Shown: positions 50,215-60,208, numbered from the stretch's first letter. The stretch: DNA of 64,000 nt from Spyradosoma sp004558035 (GCF_050314555.1 NZ_JBNPNH010000002.1:310001-374000), one strand, 5' to 3'. Translations and numbers: made by a program. The notes: generated by a model not told the origin, from the letters alone.

Positions 50215-51492
50215 ATGCTGGACATCAAATTTTTCCGTGAAAACATCGACATGATCCGCGCGCGTCTCGCGACGAAGAAGTTCGACGTGGATTTCGACGC
50301 GATTCTCGCGTGCGACGCCAGGCGCCGCGCGCTCGTCGGCGAGTTCGAGGCCGCGCGCTCCGCGCAGAACGCCGCGAACAAGGAAATGGCGGCGATGAAG
50401 AAAGGCTCGCCCGAATTTCTCGCCAAGGTCGGCGAAATGAAGGCGCTTTCCGCGAAGACGAAGGAGCTCGAAAAGCAGGTCGCCGAAGTCGAGGAAGAAT
50501 GGCGCAGGCTCTATCTCACCGTGCCGAACATTCCCGACGAAAGCGTTCCCGTGGGCAAGAACGAGAACGACAACGTCGTCGCGGGAACGTGGGGCGATCC
50601 CGCGCAGCTCGTTTCGCCGAACGCCGTCGCGCACTGGGAACTGCCCTGGTTCGAAAAGGCGATCGACTTCAAGCGCGGCGTCAAGGTCACGGGAGCGGGC
50701 TTCCCGTTCTACGTCGGCGACATGGCGCGGCTGCTGCGCGCGCTGATTCAGTTCTGCCTCGACGAGGCGCACGCCGCCGGCTACGAGGAAGTCATGGCGC
50801 CGATCATGGTCAATCCCGCGTCGGCGACCGCGACCGGCCAGCTGCCCGACAAGGAAGGCCAGATGTACTACGCGCCGCAGGACGACTTTTACATGATTCC
50901 CACGGCGGAAGTGCCCGTCACGAATTTCTTCCGCGACGAAATCATCGACGAGCGCGACCTGCCGATCCGCCGCTGCGCCTACACGCCGTGCTTCCGCCGC
51001 GAGGCGGGCAGCTGGGGCGCGAACGTACGCGGGCTCAATCGACTGCACCAGTTCGACAAGGTCGAGCTCGTCAAGTGGGTACACCCGCAGCATTCGTTCG
51101 AGGAGCTCGAAACGCTCAAGGACGACGCCGCGCGCCTGCTGCAGAAGCTCGGCCTGCCCTACCGCGTGCTGCTCATCTGCTCCGGCGACATCGGGTTCCC
51201 GCACGCGAAGCAGTACGACCTCGAAGTCTTCGCGGGCGGTCAGAAGCGCTGGCTCGAAGTGTCGAGCTGCTCGTGCTTCACGGACTTCCAGGCGCGCCGC
51301 GCCGGCATCCGCTACCGCCCGAAAGACGGCGGCAAGGCGGAGACCGTGCACACGCTCAACGGCTCCGGGCTCGGGCTCCCGCGCGTGCTCGCGGCGATTC
51401 TCGAAAACAACGTTCAGCCCGACGGCACCGTCCGCGTTCCCGAAGCGCTCCGCAAATACTACGGCAAGGACGTCATCGGCGACGCGTACTGA
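50215..51492 (+). CDS. serS: Seryl-tRNA synthetase
   Basis: This 425-aa class II synthetase charges tRNA-Ser. The N-terminal coiled-coil arm begins MLDIKFFRENIDMIRARLAT and runs to about residue 105 (AKTKELEKQVAEVEEEWRRL). The catalytic core has motif 1 near PIMVNPASATATGQLPDKEG, motif 2 (YTPCFRREAGSWG) and motif 3 (NGSGLGLPRVLAAILEN). TAEVPVTNFFRDEI and VSSCSCFTDFQARR are also family signatures. The C-terminus (VPEALRKYYGKDVIGDAY) is complete. The cognate-type tRNA-Ser(GGA) is at 32859-32945. It ends in a bidirectional terminator. Confidence 0.97.
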   Translation: MLDIKFFRENIDMIRARLATKKFDVDFDAILACDARRRALVGEFEAARSAQNAANKEMAAMKKGSPEFLAKVGEMKALSAKTKELEKQVAEVEEEWRRLYLTVPNIPDESVPVGKNENDNVVAGTWGDPAQLVSPNAVAHWELPWFEKAIDFKRGVKVTGAGFPFYVGDMARLLRALIQFCLDEAHAAGYEEVMAPIMVNPASATATGQLPDKEGQMYYAPQDDFYMIPTAEVPVTNFFRDEIIDERDLPIRRCAYTPCFRREAGSWGANVRGLNRLHQFDKVELVKWVHPQHSFEELETLKDDAARLLQKLGLPYRVLLICSGDIGFPHAKQYDLEVFAGGQKRWLEVSSCSCFTDFQARRAGIRYRPKDGGKAETVHTLNGSGLGLPRVLAAILENNVQPDGTVRVPEALRKYYGKDVIGDAY

Positions 51493-51528
51493 AAACGCCG
51501 CCGCGCGGGAACGCTCCCGCCGCGAACG

Positions 51529-51561
51529 AAAAAAGGACAGGTCCCGCGCCTGTCCTTTTTT
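51529..51561. terminator. Bidirectional terminator between serS and the acyltransferase
   Basis: AAAAAAGGACAGG (51529-51541) pairs with CCTGTCCTTTTTT (51549-51561) around TCCCGCG. T6 on the plus strand and A6 on the left arm make it effective for both converging genes. Confidence 0.9.
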
Positions 51562-51568
51562 CGCGCCC

Positions 51569-52633
51569 TCAGCGGCCGCCGGTGAGAAAACGCAGCGACC
51601 ACGGGAACGCCCGCCGCAGAATCCGATACACGCCGAGGCAGACGGCGATGCTCACGATTCCGCACGAAAAATAATAAACGAGCCATTGCGCGTTCCCCTC
51701 GCCGAAGCCGCCGAAAATCAAAAACTTCAGCGCGCGATTCACGACGACGAAGCAAAACGTGTGTGCCGCGAAAACGAAAAACGCGCCGTTTTCGAGAAAT
51801 TCCCGCCGCTTGAAAATCCCGCGCTCCACGGCGACCGCCGTCAGACCGACAGCCGCCGCGCAGCCGAAGAGAATCCCGAAATTGTGCGCGATCGGATTCC
51901 ACGCCTGAAAGTCCTTGATGCAGAACCAGTCCCAAAAGGCCACGGGAACGTAAACCGCCGTCAGCGGGAACGCGTAACGCCGGCAGACCGCGACAAAATC
52001 GATTTTCTCCAACGCGAGCGTCGATCCGATGAGGAAGAAGAAAATCGAAGTCGTCCCGATCCCTCCCTTAATCAGAAAATTTTGATCGATTGCGCCGCGC
52101 GCGAAAACCACGACGCCGAGCGCAAGCACGGGAACGAAGGAAAAACGCTTCACGAGCCGATAAATCAGCGGAGCGGCGACGCAACAGACCATCAGCTCGC
52201 GAATGAACCAAAACGGAAAATTGACGCCTCCCGCGAAAAACGGACGAAGCAGATCTTTCGCGGTCGGAATTTCGCCGCGCAGAACGACGTGAATCGCCAG
52301 CCAATACGCGAGCGCGAAACACGCCCAAGTCAGATACGGGACGAGCAGCGTTCCCGCGCGGGAACGCAGTTTTTTGAAACAAATTTCCCGCGACCATGCG
52401 CTCCCGCGAAAGAACAGAAATCCGGAAATGACGAAAAACAGCGGGACGGCGACGCGCGCGAAAACGTTCGTAATCAGTTTTTCCATCTCGAACGCCCAAG
52501 AAAAATCCGCCGTCGCCTTCGGCACGTGAATGAACACCACGAGAACGATGAGCGGGAAGCGCAGCCACGCGATGGTTTCTGAGAGAAGCGTTTCCGCCGT
52601 CGCGACGGAAACGTTTTTTTCGAGTGCATTCAT
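51569..52633 (-). CDS. Acyltransferase-3 family membrane protein
   Basis: This 354-aa polytopic inner-membrane protein has about 10 hydrophobic helices. The N-terminal LRFPLIVLVVFIHVPKATAD carries the conserved helix-1 histidine of acyltransferase-3 enzymes. The RVAVPLFFVISGFLFFRGSA segment supplies the typical P-x-F-F-x-I-S-G-F motif, and FPFWFIRELMVCCVAAPLIY the W-(F/Y)-(I/L) motif. Such enzymes O-acylate cell-surface sugars. The ATG at 52633 (MNALEKNVSVATAETLLS) was chosen over a TTG 48 bases upstream. The gene has more AT-rich codons than its neighbours and contains the perfect 20-bp palindrome GCGTTCCCGCGCGGGAACGC (52348-52367). It is divergent from the XRE regulator gene. The substrate is unknown. 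Confidence 0.88.
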   Translation of the reverse strand: MNALEKNVSVATAETLLSETIAWLRFPLIVLVVFIHVPKATADFSWAFEMEKLITNVFARVAVPLFFVISGFLFFRGSAWSREICFKKLRSRAGTLLVPYLTWACFALAYWLAIHVVLRGEIPTAKDLLRPFFAGGVNFPFWFIRELMVCCVAAPLIYRLVKRFSFVPVLALGVVVFARGAIDQNFLIKGGIGTTSIFFFLIGSTLALEKIDFVAVCRRYAFPLTAVYVPVAFWDWFCIKDFQAWNPIAHNFGILFGCAAAVGLTAVAVERGIFKRREFLENGAFFVFAAHTFCFVVVNRALKFLIFGGFGEGNAQWLVYYFSCGIVSIAVCLGVYRILRRAFPWSLRFLTGGR

Positions 52634-52731
52634 GGTGCGCGACACTATCAATCGTAAGGTGCTACGGCAAGCGTTTTGCACGACCGTTCACGAGGTGAAC
52701 AAAATATCGAAAACACCGCACAATTGGTGGA

Positions 52732-53034
52732 GTGGAACACCTCTATTCAATTTCGGAGCGTCTGAAGCTCCTCCGCGCGCATTCCGGACTGACGCAGGAG
52801 GAGTTCGCCGAGCACGCCGGGATGAGCTACAAGTTTTATCAGCAGATCGAATCCGGAAGAAAAAAGCTGATCCGCATCGACACGATCCAGCGCCTCGCGG
52901 AAGCCTACGGCATCGAGCTTTGGGAATTTTTTCATCCGAAGCTCCCGAAAATTTCGCTGACGGTGAAGAAGCGCATCAATTCCTCTCCGCACAACCGCCG
53001 CCGAGAGAAAAAATCCCCGCTGCTCGCGAAGTGA
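52732..53034 (+). CDS. XRE-family helix-turn-helix regulator
   Basis: The protein is 100 aa with a GTG start at 52732 preceded by GGTGGA. The HTH domain spans residues about 6-63: SISERLKLLRAHSGLTQEEF, then AEHAGMSYKFYQQIESGRKK and LIRIDTIQRLAEAYGIELWE. The C-terminus is basic (KKRINSSPHNRRREKKSPLL). It is divergent from the acyltransferase gene, whose promoter lies in the 98-base gap, so regulation of that gene is a reasonable guess. An HTH this small may alternatively be a phase- or phage-type regulator. Confidence 0.85.
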   Translation: MEHLYSISERLKLLRAHSGLTQEEFAEHAGMSYKFYQQIESGRKKLIRIDTIQRLAEAYGIELWEFFHPKLPKISLTVKKRINSSPHNRRREKKSPLLAK

Positions 53035-53147
53035 CGTCTCGAGCCAGCGCGTTTTCGGGCGTTCCTTCGCTTGACCTTCCCGCCGCGGGAACGCATACTC
53101 TTTCGCCACAAACATTCAACCTCAGCAACCCTTAAAATCATAATTCA

Positions 53148-54539
53148 ATGCCGAAAGTCCTCCTCTCTCAAATCGACAAACGCGAACGCGCGCAGATCGA
53201 AAACGCCGAAAACGCGCTGAAGAAAGGCAACGCCCAGATCGCGGTCGACACCTGCTTCGCCGTTCTCTCGCGCAATCCCGAATGCACGGAAGTCCGCCGC
53301 CTGCTGCGCCGCGCGCAGAAGGTCGCCACGGGCAAGCGCCCCGTCGCCGTGAGCGGTCTCGGCAAGCTCTTCGCCTCGTTCGGCGCGCCGAGCAAGGCCG
53401 CCTGCGCCAAGGATCCGAAGAAATTCATGCTCGAGGCGGAGAAAAAGCTTTCCGCGAATCCCTACGACGTGAACGCGAACAAGATGCTCGCCTACGCCGC
53501 CGAAGCCGCCGAGCTCTGGGACGTCGTCGCGCTCGCCTATGAGGACATCGTCGCCTCCGCGCCGCAGATGGAGAACTACCGCGCGCTCGTTTCCGCGTAT
53601 CTGAAGGACGGCGACGTCGAGGGCGCCGTGAAGTCCGTGGACGGCGCGCTCAAGAAATTCCCGAACAACGGCGACATGCAGGAACTCGCGCGCCAGGTCT
53701 CCGTCGCGCAGACGATGGACAAAGGCAAGTGGGGCGGCGAAGGCGACTACCGCGACAAGATCGCGAACAAGGACAAGGCGATCGAGCTCGAAAAGAAGAG
53801 CCGCGTCGTCTCCGACGCCGACACCGCGAACGAGGAAATCCCGAAGCTGCTCGCCGAAATCGAAAAGAATCCGGAAGACCTCCAGCTCTACCGCAACCTC
53901 GCGCGCAACTACAAGATTCTGGGCAAGCTCGACGAGGCTGTCGAAGCCATCCGCAAGGCGCGCGAAACGACGAACGGCAAGGTGGACGCCACGCTCGAAA
54001 AGCAGGAGCACGAGCTCACCTGCGAAGCCTACGAGCGCCGCATCAAGGAGGCCGAAGCCGTCATCGCCGAAGATCCTTCCAACGAGGAATACAAAAAGTA
54101 TCTCGAAGAGCTCCGCAAATCCTACGACGAATACACGCTGCAGGCAATTCAGACGCTCGTCGAAAAATATCCGAACGACTACAACTACCGCTACGAGCTC
54201 GGCGTCAAGCTGCTCGCCGCGGGCAACGTGGACGGCGCGATCCGCGAGCTCCAGCTCGCCCAGCGCGCGCCGAAGAACCGCCACGCCGCGATGCTCAACC
54301 TCGGCAGAGCCTTCATCGCCGGCGGCAAATACGACCTCGCCGCCGACCAGCTCGCCGTCGCCAAGGAAGAAATCAAGATCATGTCCGACGTCAAGAAGGA
54401 CATCATCTACGAATTGGCGACCGCCTACGAAAAGGCGGGCAAGCACACCGAAGCCGTCGCCGAATACAAGGCGATCTACATGGCGGACGCCTCCTACAAG
54501 GACGTTTCCGAAAAAATCAACGCCTCCTACGGCAAATAA
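53148..54539 (+). CDS. Tetratricopeptide-repeat protein
   Basis: The protein is 463 aa with no signal peptide. It has degenerate TPR units throughout: ALKKGNAQIAVDTCFAVLSR, SAYLKDGDVEGAVKSVDGAL, LYRNLARNYKILGKLDEAVE, YRYELGVKLLAAGNVDGAIR, MLNLGRAFIAGGKYDLAADQ and YELATAYEKAGKHTEAVAEY. A central charged coiled-coil segment runs from about 200 to 330. This is a cytoplasmic scaffold of a type common in PVC bacteria, with partners unknown. It lies 3 bases before the gmhA-like gene, so the two are certainly co-transcribed. Confidence 0.85.
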   Translation: MPKVLLSQIDKRERAQIENAENALKKGNAQIAVDTCFAVLSRNPECTEVRRLLRRAQKVATGKRPVAVSGLGKLFASFGAPSKAACAKDPKKFMLEAEKKLSANPYDVNANKMLAYAAEAAELWDVVALAYEDIVASAPQMENYRALVSAYLKDGDVEGAVKSVDGALKKFPNNGDMQELARQVSVAQTMDKGKWGGEGDYRDKIANKDKAIELEKKSRVVSDADTANEEIPKLLAEIEKNPEDLQLYRNLARNYKILGKLDEAVEAIRKARETTNGKVDATLEKQEHELTCEAYERRIKEAEAVIAEDPSNEEYKKYLEELRKSYDEYTLQAIQTLVEKYPNDYNYRYELGVKLLAAGNVDGAIRELQLAQRAPKNRHAAMLNLGRAFIAGGKYDLAADQLAVAKEEIKIMSDVKKDIIYELATAYEKAGKHTEAVAEYKAIYMADASYKDVSEKINASYGK

Positions 54540-54542
54540 GCG

Positions 54543-55160
54543 ATGCACGCCCGAATCGAAGAACTGCTCGCGTGCCGTCCCGTGCTCGCCCCCTGCGGCG
54601 AGGACATTCAGCACGCCGTGGACGCGCTGGAAAAGACGTACCGCGCCGGCGGCAAGCTCCTGCTCTGCGGGAACGGCGGCAGCGCGGCGGACGTGGACCA
54701 CATCTCCGGCGAGCTGCTGAAGGGCTTCTGCTCCAAGCGCCCGCTCGACGCGGCGGCGCGGGAACGCCTCGGCGACGAACTCGCCGCGAAGCTCCAGGAC
54801 GCGCTTCCGGCGATTCCGCTGCATTCGCTCGGCGCGATCAACACCGCGTGGCTCAACGACTGCGATCCGTACTACGGCTACGCGCAGCTCGTCTGGGGGC
54901 TCGGGAACGCCGGCGACGCCCTGCTCGGCCTCTCCACTTCCGGCAATTCGAAGAACGTCCGCTTCGCCATGGAGACCGCCAAGGCGAAAGGGCTGACGAC
55001 GATCGCGCTCTCCGGCGCGACGGGCGGCGCGCTCAAGGCACTCGCCGACGTCTGCATCCGCGTTCCCGAAACCGAAACCTTCAAGATTCAGGAACTCCAC
55101 CTGCCCGTCTATCACGCGATCTGCCTCGCGCTTGAGGAAATCTTCTTCGGCGACCGCTGA
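54543..55160 (+). CDS. gmhA: SIS-domain phosphosugar isomerase, GmhA-like
   Basis: The protein is 205 aa. It resembles sedoheptulose-7-phosphate isomerase, the first step of ADP-heptose synthesis for LPS. The SIS core shows GGKLLLCGNGGSAADVDHIS, the phosphate-binding LLGLSTSGNSKNVRFAMETA, and the C-terminal ELHLPVYHAICLALEEIFF. The loop KRPLDAAARERLGDELAAKL is typical of GmhA-related proteins with a slightly longer insert. Other SIS enzymes (DiaA-like) share the motifs, so the exact substrate is uncertain. It is coupled to the TPR gene (3-base gap) and ends at a terminator. Confidence 0.85.
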   Translation: MHARIEELLACRPVLAPCGEDIQHAVDALEKTYRAGGKLLLCGNGGSAADVDHISGELLKGFCSKRPLDAAARERLGDELAAKLQDALPAIPLHSLGAINTAWLNDCDPYYGYAQLVWGLGNAGDALLGLSTSGNSKNVRFAMETAKAKGLTTIALSGATGGALKALADVCIRVPETETFKIQELHLPVYHAICLALEEIFFGDR

Positions 55161-55191
55161 TCCGCGACGACGCGAACCGCTCCGTTTCATG

Positions 55192-55223
55192 TTCCCGCGC
55201 CCTCCACGGCGCGGGAATTTTTT
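55192..55223 (+). terminator. Terminator of the TPR-gmhA unit
   Basis: TTCCCGCGCC (55192-55201) pairs with GGCGCGGGAA (55208-55217), loop CTCCAC, followed by T6. The arms again carry the GTTCCCGC word. Confidence 0.9.
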
Positions 55224-55817
55224 CGTCGGCTTCAGACGCGGAAAAAACCGCGAAGTCAAAGGAAGTTAAAGAAAGTTTTAGAGGGGGGAAGCGCATTCTT
55301 GTCGCGTGTCAAAATCCGTCCCGCGGAAATTTTTCCCGCGGATGACGCAGACTTCCGCAGATTTTTTGGGAACCGCGAATTCCCGCGAATGAGCGCGAAT
55401 TTTACAGGAGGGTAAGCGTCTCGCTTGCCCTCGAAAACCGCCCGCACAAACTTCCCTTTAAGCTTTTTCCGCGCCCCGACGGGGCGAAACAAGCGTAACC
55501 CCATGCGCGACGCGAAGCGCGCGCTTGGGGGAACGTCGGCGCATCGACCGCGCCTGAAAGGCGCAACCGCCCGAAGCGTTCGGCGTTTTCTCGACGCGGC
55601 GTTCCCGCGGAGCAGTTGCGCTTTTCATGCGGGAACGCACGTTTGGGGGCGAAGACATTCCCGTCTTCGTCCGTAAGGCGGACTCATATTTTTCGTTCTC
55701 CGGCTTAATCTGCAGAGCAGCGCCGACGAAGGCGTCGGCGCGTTCCCGCGAGACAAAGGCTCTCAAGACATTCCCGCGCGAGCCCGCGCCCGCACTTTTC
55801 GAGCGTTTCCGTTTTCT
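55224..55817. repeat. Repeat island downstream of the truncated macroglobulin gene
   Basis: No credible gene is seen. Elements include GAGGGTAAGCG-TCT-CGCTTGCCCTC (near 55410-55435, one mismatch) and CGCGGATGACGCAGACTTCC with CGCAGATT. CGCGAATTCCCGCGAATGAG with CGCGAATTT and CCCCGACGGGG are also present. An imperfect palindrome around CCCCATGCGCGACGCGAAGC with GCGCGCTTGGGGG follows, then CGAAGAC-ATTCC-CGTCTTCG near 55650-55675 and GCCGACGAAGGCGTCGGC near 55720. Several hairpins share the style of those in 315-896 and in mfd. Confidence 0.65.
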
Positions 55818-58800
55818 TCATGGCGTACAGGATTCTTCGACGACGACGTCCGCGACGTCGAGAAAGCCGCTGTTCAGCGCCTTGTCGTGCGCGAAGGCGA
55901 CGAAGCGCCACGCCGACGGCCCTTCGGGAACGGTGAACGAAATCCGCGCGACGCCGTCCGCGTCGGTGCGGACGCCCGGCAGGAAGAACACGGTTTCGCG
56001 AGTCGCCCGCGGGAACGCCGGTCGCGCTGGAAGCTCGATTTCGGAATCGAAATTCCACAACGGTTCCGCTCCCAACGCGATGCTGACTCCAAAACCGAAC
56101 GCTCTTCCTTCTCCGAAACGAGGTCTCCAGGGATTGACGCCGCGCGCCCAGTCGATCGGCCTAAAGGAGAGCTTCGGGTTCCACGGAAAAGGCGCCGGCG
56201 GATTTTCCTTGAAGTCGGTCGGGGCGACGTCGCGCGGGCGCAGCGTTCCCATCGGAGTCCGATCCTGCGCCGTCCGCGGCGGGAACGCCGCGAGCGGCTG
56301 ACGGTCGGCGGCGATCGCGTCGAGCGAGCGGTCGTAAAGCAGCGCGAGCACTTCCGCGTCGGCGGCAGGCGTGCCGTCCGCGCGCGTCACGCGCAGCGTC
56401 CAGGTCTCCTCGCTCCCGGGCGCGAGGCGCGTGCGGAAGCGTTCCCGCGAAACGCGCAGCGCGGTCGGCGGCTCGGGAACGGCGACCTCGAAAATCTTTT
56501 CGTGGATCTCGCCGAAGCTCACCTGCGCGACGCGCACCTTGAAGCCGCCGAGGAGCTCGGGCGTCACGGGGACGCGTATCGTCTCCAGCGTGTTCCCGCG
56601 CGTCGTCCAGAACGAGCGCAGCGTCTTTTCGTCCTTGCGGATTTCGACGCGGGCGCGCGCCGTTTCCAGGCCGCTGCCCCAGACGAACGAAACCGCGTCG
56701 CCGACTTGAGCGCGCTCGGCGTCCGCGACGGCGACGAAAGGCAGCTGCAGCGGGCAGCGCGTTCCGTCCGAGCCGTCGAGCGTCTCAAACGTCGTCTCGC
56801 CGCCTTCGAAACGCGCTTCGCCGACGTCGGAGACGCGCGCGACGAAGGCGCCGTTCTTCGGCAGCGTTCCCGCGGGAATCTCCGCCGTCGCCCGCCCGCC
56901 GACGGGAACGATCCGCGTTTCGAAAAGCTTTTCGCCGAGCGCGATTTGCCGCGGCGACGGCGCGGAGCGTCCGAGCTTCTCCGGGAGCGCGCGCGCGTGA
57001 ACCGAAAAGACCGCGGGAACGTCGAGCGGCCTGCCGTCGGCGTCCGAAAGCTCGATCTCGAAGCGCACGGCGCTTCCCGCCGCCGAGGCGACGCGGCGCG
57101 CCTTCGCGAACACCGCCGCCTCGGAGACGCGCATCACGCGCCTCGTCGCGCGCGTTCCGCCGGAAGCGTCGGAGACGACGACGTCGATTTCGTAGCGCCG
57201 CGAATCCGGCTTGCGCGCCTCCTCGCCCGCGGGAACGCGATGCGGCGGGACGGGGCGAAACGTTTCCGTCGGGAACTCGAAACGAAAGCGCCCGTCGGCG
57301 TCGAGCTCGCCTTCCCCGTCGGCGATCAGGCGCATCGTTTCTTCGATCCGCCGCGGCAGATTCTCGCCCGTTCTGACGCTCCAGGCGACTTTCGCGCCGG
57401 CGAGCGGCGTTCCCGTGAAGCGCACGGAGCTCACGAGCGCGGAAACGCGTTCGCCGAGCGCGCGCGGCGTTTCGGGAACGTCGAGCGCGAGCGTGAAGCT
57501 CGGAGCGTCGGCGGCTTCGACTCGGATCTTGTGCCTTTCCGTCCAGCAAAAGAGCGAATACTCGCCCTCGCGCGCATCCTCCGGAATCGTGAACGTTCCC
57601 GAAGCAGAGCCGAACTCGCCGGCGCTCACCTTCCGGCGCGCGACGAGTTCTCCGTTAGGACCTAAAAGCCGGATTTCCTTTTTCTCGCCGACGTCCAGGC
57701 GTTCGGAGCCGCGCCGCTCGGGCAGAAAGTCGGCGAAAATCGCCTTGAAGCTCACCGCGTCGCCGGCGCGATAGACCGCGCGGTCGGTGAAGACGCGGTC
57801 GATCGGCGCGCGGCGTCCCCTGAATCCCGAGATTCCGGGCAAGGCGCTTCCGGCCGAGATTTCCGCCTCGTCGCCTTCCGGAGCACGGGCATGCGCGTAG
57901 GCGAGCCACCCGGAAGCGAGCTCGAAAAAGCCCTGCGCGTCGCTCCGCCCGCCGCGCAGTTCCCGCCACGCCTCGCCGGGCGTCTTGGAGTAACGGCGGA
58001 TTTCGACGTCCGCGCGCGGTTCTCCCGTCTCGGCGTCCGCGAAGAAGCCCCGACAGGCGCTCCCGATCTTTTCCGCGGCGGCGACGAGGCGGCTCACCAG
58101 AACCGTCCGGCAGGCGACGCGATCGGGATTCGCGAATTCCGGATCCGGCGAAACGAACAGGAAATAAAAGCCGGGACGCAGCCGCGCGAACGGCGCGGGA
58201 ACGCGAAAGGAATGTTCAAGAAAATCGTCGTGCTTTTCGAGCTCGGCGCTCCAGGCGACGACGCCTTCCCGCCTCTCGAGAAGTTCGCGGCGCAGAGCTT
58301 CGTCGGGCAGGTCGGGCGACGGCCCGGTTCCGGAGAAAAATTTCTCGCGCTCCTGCGGCACCGCGCGGAAATGCAGCCGCCCGACGTTCTTCGCGCGCAC
58401 GACGACGACGGCGGATTCCGCGTCGAACCAGGTTCTTTCCGCGGAAAAATCGCGCAGCCTCGGATTTTCGATTTCCGCGAGCACCTTCCGGCAGAGCAGC
58501 GCGCTTTTGTGCCGCGCGTATTTCTCGAAGGCGTCGGCGGCGACGCGGCGGGCTTCGGCGACGCGCCCTTCCGCGAGAAGCCGCCGGGCGAGCGTCCCGC
58601 AGGCTTCCGCCGCGATCGGCAGCGCGGAAAATTCCTTCGCGAAGGCGCGCAGCGCGTCCGCGTCGAAAGGCTCGGCGGTCTTCAGCCGCATGAGGACCGC
58701 GCGCGCGCAGGCGGAACGGTCTTCGTCCGCAGCGTGAAAGGCTTCCCACGCGCGCAGGCGTTTCCGCAGCGCGGCGCGGGCTTCGGCGCGGGTCTCGTCC

Positions 58801-59363
58801 GCCGCGCCGGGCTCTTCGGAGAAGGCGGCGAGGAAATCGCAGACTTCGTTTTCGAGAAAATCGTAGAGCGTCGGAAATTCCGCCGGCTCGGAATCGTGCA
58901 TTTCGAGGAGCCCGGAACCGCCGTTTCCGCCCGAAGAATCGTCCTCCCGGCAAAGCGCCGCGGCGAGCGGCGTCGCGCGCAACCGATCCGCGTCCGCGAA
59001 GACGCTTTCGGCGACGGCGATCGCTTCGGAGAAAATCCGTTCCCGCGTGCTCTCTTCGGGAACGGGATTCGCGGCGGCGCGGCGGGGCGAGCTCTCGGCG
59101 CCGAGGCGCCTCAGCGCGTGCGCCAGCTGCACGGCGAGAATCGCGCGCGCCTCCGGGAACGGCGCTTCGGCAAGCTCGCGGCGCAGTTCGCGCACCTTCG
59201 CTTCGGCGACGGACGATTTTTCGAGCTCGGCGCGGGAACGCGCGCGCGTCAGCGCCGCGAACGCGTATTCTTCCCACGTGCTTTCGTCGGCGGCGCGCGC
59301 CGGCGAAGTTCCCGCGAACGCGAGAACGGTACAGAACAGGAGAGGCAAAAGGAATCTGAGCAT
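55818..59363 (-). pseudogene. Alpha-2-macroglobulin family protein, 3'-truncated
   Basis: The open frame gives 1181 aa. Bacterial alpha-2-macroglobulins trap proteases in the envelope. The signal peptide is MLRFLLPLLFCTVLAFAGTS then PARA. A helical N-terminal region (to about 330) is followed by MG-type beta domains: GRRAPIDRVFTDRAVYRAGD is the MG2 hallmark, and GRFRFEFPTETFRPVPPHRV and PRALGERVSALVSSVRFTGT follow. The last residues, DADGVARISFTVPEGPSAWR and FVAFAHDKALNSGF, are the start of the family's A2M domain. The protein then ends at VVEESCTP. The thioester region and the remaining several hundred C-terminal residues are absent, and a repeat island begins at the stop. The gene is probably broken. 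The start at 59363 is set by the signal peptide. Confidence 0.8.
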
Positions 59364-59463
59364 GACGATGAACAGGGGTGAATTTTTCAAGATAAGCGCG
59401 TCCGCCGGGAACCGTTCCCGACTTTCGCGCGGCGATTTTAACACGCGCGCGGCGGAGAAATCA

Positions 59464-59504
59464 TCACGAAAATCCTCACGAAACGCATTTTTCCGAAAAA
59501 ATTT
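59464..59504. promoter_or_regulatory. Candidate response-regulator operator upstream of the macroglobulin gene
   Basis: The plus strand reads TCACGAAAATCC, TCACGAAACGCA, then TTTTTCCGAAAAAATTTCG. The same arrangement is found at 62021-62065 upstream of the kinase-regulator operon, with one indel and about 80% identity. It lies 100-140 bases upstream of the macroglobulin start. Two TCACG half-sites in tandem, one helical turn apart, fit the way OmpR/PhoB-type regulators bind DNA. Confidence 0.45.
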
Positions 59505-59521
59505 CGACGCGCGCGGCGCCT

Positions 59522-60208
59522 TCAGATCTTCAGCGCATAGCCTTCGCCGTAGCGGGATTCGAGGTCGGCGGCGGCGCCGAGCTTCCCGCGCAGACGCGAA
59601 ATCAGCGACGCGAGCCGCGAGGCGCTGGCGTCGCTCGGCGCCTCGCCCCAGACCTTCCAGACGATCGACTCCGCCGGAATGAATTCTCCGGACCGATCCG
59701 CGAGCGCGCGGAGCAGCTTCGCCTCGTTGCGCGTGAGCGGCACGGAACTCCCGTCCGCGGCGAAAAGCCGAAACGCCGCCCAGTCGAACGCCGCGCCGCC
59801 GCGCAGCTCCGTCCGCGAAACCGGCGGCGGCGTTCCCGCGGCGCGGCGCATCACGGCTTCGACGCGCGCCAGCAGCGGGCCCGCGCGCACGGGCTTCACG
59901 ACGAAATCGTCCGCGCCGGACTTGAGACAGCGCACGCAGTATTCGTCGTCGGCGAGCGCCGTCTGCATGACGACGGGCACGTTCCCGCGCGCGCCGCGAA
60001 TGCTCCGCAGCACGTCGAGCCCGCTCCCGTCGGGCAGCAGCACGTCGAGCACCGCGCAGTCGAACGCCTCGTTTTCGATCGCGAAGAGCGCCCGCGCGCA
60101 GGTGTCCGCGCGGATCACGGAAAATCCGTTCAGCACGAAAATCTCCGCGAGAAAATCGAGCAGCGCGGCGTCGTCTTCGAGAATCAGAACGCTTTTCGTC
60201 TCGTTCAT
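59522..60208 (-). CDS. OmpR/PhoB-family response regulator
   Basis: The protein is 228 aa. The receiver domain has the acidic pocket at Glu11-Asp12-Asp13 (LILEDDAALLDF), phospho-acceptor Asp55 (CAVLDVLLPDGSGLDVLRSI), the Thr/Ala switch (PVVMQTALADDEYC) and the lysine in FVVKPVRAGPLL. The C-terminal winged helix (about 130-228) reads FRLFAADGSSVPLTRNEAKL, SGEFIPAESIVWKVWGEAPS and LISRLRGKLGAAADLESRYG. Its ATG overlaps the stop of the upstream kinase gene, so the pair is translated together. The likely target is the shared element at 62021 and 59464. Confidence 0.95.
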   Translation of the reverse strand: MNETKSVLILEDDAALLDFLAEIFVLNGFSVIRADTCARALFAIENEAFDCAVLDVLLPDGSGLDVLRSIRGARGNVPVVMQTALADDEYCVRCLKSGADDFVVKPVRAGPLLARVEAVMRRAAGTPPPVSRTELRGGAAFDWAAFRLFAADGSSVPLTRNEAKLLRALADRSGEFIPAESIVWKVWGEAPSDASASRLASLISRLRGKLGAAADLESRYGEGYALKI

